64,000 nucleotides of DNA from Linyphia triangularis. Taxonomy: Eukaryota > Arthropoda > Arachnida > Araneae > Linyphiidae. Position 1 is the stretch's first letter, and the number at the start of each line of letters is the position of its first letter. A program made the position numbers and the translations under genes. The stretch is taken from assembly GCA_963978545.1 (NCBI GenBank), contig OZ021727.1, positions 57,920,487 through 57,984,486 of the forward strand. The letters are read 5' to 3'. The notes under the pieces were generated by a model. That model saw nothing but the letters and a program-made list of their open reading frames with translations, searched no databases and had not been told where the DNA came from. Shown one piece after another: positions 59,628 through 64,000 of this stretch.

Positions 59628-59875
59628 TTGTTAGGTAATATATATCACGCTATTGTACAAATGTGAGTGCCTTAAGTACTTACTCAAAATACTTAAGACT
59701 GATTTACAAGCTGCCAGCTCCCGCAATGTCAGCCGAAACGTCGATTGGTGATGGGTTGATCGGAATGCCTCTTTTGCGTTACTGGAGCAATCTAGCCATT
59801 GAGTGACTATTATGCTACCTGTCGGTGGTAACAGAAGAGTCTAGGTGGTTCGATGATAGGATCAAACATTTTCAA

Positions 59876-59914
59876 TTTACTGGAACGTCAACTCCTAGTC
59901 GACGTTCCAGTAAA
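59876..59914. other. Perfect 14-bp stem hairpin
   Basis: TTTACTGGAACGTC at 59876-59889, 11-base loop, then GACGTTCCAGTAAA at 59901-59914. It lies in a moderately GC-rich stretch (59700-60030) without a long frame. Could be a transposon remnant or a structured RNA element. Confidence 0.75.
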
Positions 59915-60029
59915 CAGAAATTTTTTGATCTACAGAAACCGTTAGCGGCGATTACGTGGCCAACTTCCTTCTTCTGGGACTAGAATGAAACGTTTACGCA
60001 GTCCTTGCACTGGCGCCTAATGAGTGGAG

Positions 60030-61666
60030 ATCTCAATTGTTAACGCGCAAATCAACCTTTACTGTGTACTACTTATTCTGTTGCGTAACTTGCATTCTAT
60101 ATTCAGTCAGTATAGTTTATTCGAAACTTGTATCCCTGTCGTTTGGTTGGTTTTGATGTATCCCTGTCATGAAAGTGGCAAAAATGGCTCGTTTTCTGAA
60201 TGACTCCTTTCTTTACAAAAACTATGCAACATGAATGAACTCTTTTACATATATGATCAAGATCAAAGATGAACATTTTCTATTAACGTGATTTAACTAT
60301 TCTATTAACTTTAACTGTAAGGTTGTCTTACTTGGAAAGCAGCTTGTACACAACTAATTATATCTTGTTCCATAATTGATTGTTGTAAAGTATTTCGGAA
60401 AAAAAAAAAAAAAAAAAAAAAAAAAACGGGGAGAAAAAAAAAAAAGAAAAAAAAAAAAAAAACATACTAGTTAATCTAAAAGTTGACATTGATGTCAAAT
60501 GTGATGCCTGCTTAATTTATTTTCAACATAAAAACATATCCGACTTCTATTTACACCCATGTCATATGCGAACGAGCTTTGCATATTATCTCGTTCTTTG
60601 CATTAAATCATATGAAAGAAATATGCCTTTTTTTACTTGTCATAAAAGCATTTATATTAATGAATTAGTTGATGTTAATTTAAATAAATCATTGAGTTTG
60701 TTTTCCCATTATTTCAGCAAGATTGCATTGGGCAGAAAAAACTAATAACGCAATAGTGCTTTGATGAAAATTCAAATGGAAAAACATCACCCTGATTAGT
60801 CCACGAACCGCTTTAGCAAATTCAACTTCCTTCCACACAACACAATAAATCAAAAATTCATTACTTTGTCCACCGGTGTCTATAAATACATTATTTCGAG
60901 TGCACCGCCGCTAGAATTGTATCTCCGCTAATTTACCGATTGAAATTCCTAATTATTTTAATGTCGGCATCAAGAAATTGAACTCTGCACTTAACTGGAT
61001 GAGGTTTTGCCTTTTCGGAAAAAAAAATCATTTAAGTAATTTCGTCGCCGGCTGGCAATAAAACAAGAGCCGACGCAGTGGAATTGTTGGCTTTCTTGAA
61101 AACTTATGAGTAAATGTGTTTATTCTGTAAAAGAGAAAGAAAAAAAAAGAGAGAAAAAACGTATAGGATTATTCCAATGCAATCACGAACTGGATTGCTT
61201 AGTTTGATTTCGTTGGAATGGCAATTTTAAAATGTTCCGATTAGTGTTCGAAATATTTCATTACTTAAAAGGGTTTTGTACTTCGGCAGCAAAAATACCA
61301 CATGCTTTTCTATTGTTTTAAGGTATTGGATTACACATGAATGTTGCTGCTACTTTAATAAATTGGATTTAGAAATGCTCTCTGTCCGTTTGTTTTAGTC
61401 TAAAAACGTGAGTAAATATGTCTCATGCTGATTTAGAGTTTGTTGCTCTAAGGTACAAACAAAGAAACCGAATTATTATTCCCCTTGCAAATATTATTGC
61501 AAAGAAAAGAAACGTTTTGGGAATGGTAATCATGAAAGGGTAATGTGTAATAAATATGATAATTTAAAATTTTATAAAACGAAGTATGTTGGCATGATAA
61601 ATATTGTTTTATGTCGGTTTAAGTAGTTAATTTTAAGTATAGTACTTGAAAAACAAATATAGAGGA
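60030..61666. other. Stretch without recognised genes, GC-richer part 60790-61110
   Basis: Poly-A cluster at 60402-60462. The part at 60790-61110 (CCACCGGTGTC, GTGCACCGCCGCTAG, TTCGTCGCCGGCTGGC) is non-repetitive and could be regulatory. Confidence 0.35.
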
Positions 61667-61846
61667 GTTGGTTAATTGGTTGGTATGTGCCCTTAACCAC
61701 CTATTTTTGTGCTTAATAACGACTAATCAGGCCGAGATTAACAGCTTAATGTGAACCAACAGCGAACATTCATGCCAAACCCAGGATTCGAATCCGGCAC
61801 CTTTAGCATGCAAAGTCAGAATCCTAACCCTACAGGTATCAGTTGG
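61667..61846 (-). mobile_element. SINE family B copy 8
   Basis: Minus-strand copy with TTGGTTAATTGGTTGG tail, CGACTAATCAGGCCGAG body and GGATTCGAATCCGGC B-box region; part of the GGATTCCG stretch has been lost. Confidence 0.85.
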
Positions 61847-63187
61847 GCAGATATAGATGAGACAATACAAATAAGTAATTGATTGCACCAAGCACTGTAC
61901 ATAAAAAGCTATCGACAACTGTGGAAACCTCTAGAACTGGCCTCTTACTTAGAATGAACCCTGACCATAAATTGCTAAATGTAAAAATATGTCACGAAAC
62001 CTACAGACTACGACCCCTTTTTACATTTAGTGACATTACACTTGCAGGTTCGGCATTGCGATTTGACAGCTGAAAACTGCCGTGCGCTCTTATATATACT
62101 TCTCTGCAAATCCTTAAGATGTGACTACATCTTGGGTAATTTGAGACCTAAAAAGCATGACATAGCATCTCGCACTTATCCTTCACTCGCACCTACGCAT
62201 TTACGCTAATTAAGCGATGTTCAATTTATAGTCTAATTTCATTTTTATGCCTAATCATTTTCATCTAGACACTTTAAAACACTTATTTTCATTCATACAA
62301 ATAGCATTCATCGCAACCCATGAACATAAATTGAAGATACCATCATCCAGCTACTGAAAGAAGTACCCAAATACAGCAGTCTATTCTATCACAACCATCC
62401 TTTGAGCCACACCGCGATCCCTCGGCTTATGAATCTTCACCGGATGTATCCAATTAGTGAACCCCACACACCCCACTGTTGCCGATCTCTCATTTCTGTA
62501 TTACTACACCAAAAATGAATTGACGTCTATTTTTTTCGAAGATGAAGAGCAACCACAAATGACAGAGTTGAAAGGAGACCGACTATCTCTTGAAACTTTT
62601 ACAAAAATATCCCTTACCCTCCCACACAAAAAAAGTTCTATCTTTTGACTCATCCCTTTATTGAGGAATGTTAATGACTCTGTATTTGAGAGCGTGGAGG
62701 GGGGGGGATAGTATGTTCTACTCCCTCTCCCCTCTTGTATTTTGCCTTCGTTCACATGAAAAGTGGGTGATGTCTGGGGTATACCGTAATTGTGATATCC
62801 GAGACGGATTTTTTGCTGTCTATTTTTTTTTTTTACTTATTTATATGTTTAAGTTGGGGTTTTTAGGTTTATTACCCGTAAAGTACAGCTGTTGCGGTTA
62901 TATCAGGTTAATGATGGGAATATGCATTCGTTATGGAACGTTCTTGTGGTCGTTAATGTCTCCTTGATCATAGCTTAGCCGTTTTCTGGATGATTTTTTC
63001 TTATTATCATTTTGTAGGAAGGTTCTAGATATTGAGATGTCATAGTTAATAGAAATAATTAAATAGTGATTGAAAAGGTTTAACAAATGAGTTAATATAT
63101 AAAAAAATGTACATAGTGATTGTATATGGTTGATATCTCTTTCTCTCTTTTCTTAGATGCAATGCGTAAATGTGTCTGTAAAATCTC
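61847..63187. other. Stretch without recognised genes
   Basis: Frames at 61879-62073, 62457-62648 and 62668-62967 have no recognisable domain and overlap frames on the other strand; not called. Confidence 0.45.
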
Positions 63188-63790
63188 TATCTATAAAACT
63201 GAGTTGTCTGTACGTCTGAACCTTATACAAATTCTCAGTTTTGCACCTAGAGGTACGAAATTTGGTACATAGAAGCTTTAGTACATGGATATTGTAGAGA
63301 ACAACTTTTAAATACGATTAAAAGTTGCTTTCATTAAAATTTAATGACATGAAAAAAAATTCTTGAAATGGCAACGATATTTTTTTATTACATCAGAATA
63401 AAATCAAAAGTTATTTTAATGTGTCTCCCTTATTTTTCTGATTATTTTTATGTATTACAATTGTCTGTCCGATAAGAATTTTGAATATTATTGCAATATT
63501 TCAATATATTTACTGTCAGTCGATACCTTAAGCATCTGCGCATGTGCAGTTTTAAAGCATTCTTTTTTCTGCCTCGTTTTGTTTTTCTACGTTTTAAATT
63601 CATCCTGTTTTTGTTTACATTCTGTGTTGTCATCAAAGGTGTATAGTGTTCAGCGGGTATTGACATTTTGATTTTATTTAATGAGTATTAATAACATTTA
63701 AACAAAATAAATTCATTAAATTCCTTTGTATTTAATTAGCAAATATCTTCTGCATTGCAGTCATCATATACATTTAACATCTAAAAGTTC
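63188..63790 (+). mobile_element. Family F element copy 2, without family G insert
   Basis: Starts TCTATAAAACTGAGTTGTCT-like sequence (63188) and matches the reverse of 49753-51095: GTACGTCTGAACCTTATACA, GGTACGAAATTTGGTACATA, TACTGTCAGTCGATACC, then the minus-strand frame MSIPAEHYTPLMTTQNVNKN at 63666. It continues to about 63790 (GCAGTCATCATATACATTTA). Confidence 0.7.
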
Positions 63791-64000
63791 CTTTACCAAA
63801 ATAATTTACCACTATACGTTGGTGCCGTTTTAGGAAGTTTTCAGTTAGACTTTTATCAACTTAATAAATCTATTGCATTTTTTTCCCATTACGCGTCCAT
63901 TACAAGATAAAATGTAAGAAGGCACTCTTATGTAAAACACCTACGTATATCATTAGGTGTGTTGTGTGGCACCGCGTTAACCAGTATTGGTACTATAATC

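Noticed and set aside
60718..60770. Alternative next exon of the signal-peptide gene
   Set aside because: Good acceptor (CCCATTATTTCAG), but a stop comes after about 16 codons and no conserved pattern is seen.
62457..62967. Two plus-strand frames of 63 and 99 codons
   Set aside because: No recognisable domain and an antisense frame overlaps; no splice context.

Overview
This window looks like eukaryotic, AT-rich, repeat-dominated DNA, most likely from an araneoid spider. The reasons are: a TDPOZ-type MATH-BTB gene (a family strongly expanded in spiders), two tRNA-derived SINE families of the kind scattered through spider genomes, GT-AG introns, very low coding density, and many (CA)n, (TA)n, poly-A and poly-G tracts. 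The taxon is an inference; nothing here fixes the species. There is no bacterial-style gene organisation, no rRNA, no CRISPR array and no free-standing tRNA gene.

Layout. 1-1192: decayed C-terminal part of a hAT-type transposase (minus strand). 1256-2040: small palindromic cluster and a diverged ~175-bp tandem repeat. 2117-11068: mostly non-coding, with SINEs of families A and B, a ~670-bp foldback element (3761-4429), a possible TTAA-flanked MITE (6450-6692) and two compositionally distinct single-copy-looking islands (2745-2900, 7225-7470). 11548-17873: the most complex structure, a DNA transposon with ~500-bp inverted ends that carries a broken gene for an XPG/PIN-like plus CXC protein (Academ-like, my inference). 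Its left arm is interrupted by a second, P-like transposon (11671-14054) that holds a split THAP domain and is flanked by a perfect 8-bp duplication. 18642-18854: piggyBac-like MITE. 19523-23870: complete Copia-type LTR retrotransposon with both LTRs, primer site, polypurine tract and a perfect 5-bp duplication.

24254-28520: a MATH-BTB (TDPOZ) gene or pseudogene with two in-frame TAG codons; its presumed intron holds a SINE, a ~105-bp tandem array and a 798-bp foldback element that ends a few bases before the second exon. 28.6-38.5 kb: mostly featureless AT-rich DNA with one family-G element, microsatellites and a second foldback copy. 38551-39800: a non-autonomous Helitron with six internal repeats. 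40501-41789: a nearly intact mariner with a single frameshift. 44252-44458: a 207-bp MITE with 34-bp ends. 45042-45370: a second, short Helitron relative. 48.1-51.1 kb: family-G and family-F elements, one nested in the other. 53335-53428: an exon encoding a signal peptide, the best candidate for part of an active host gene. 57364-59627: a non-autonomous hAT inserted in a 24-bp minisatellite. 61.7-63.8 kb: a SINE and a second family-F copy that serves as an empty site for family G.

There is no operon-like cooperation between genes. The window records layered transposition: SINE into SINE, P-like into Academ-like, hAT into minisatellite, family G into family F, and a foldback element against a MATH-BTB exon. 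The only host-gene material I can support is the MATH-BTB locus and the signal-peptide exon.
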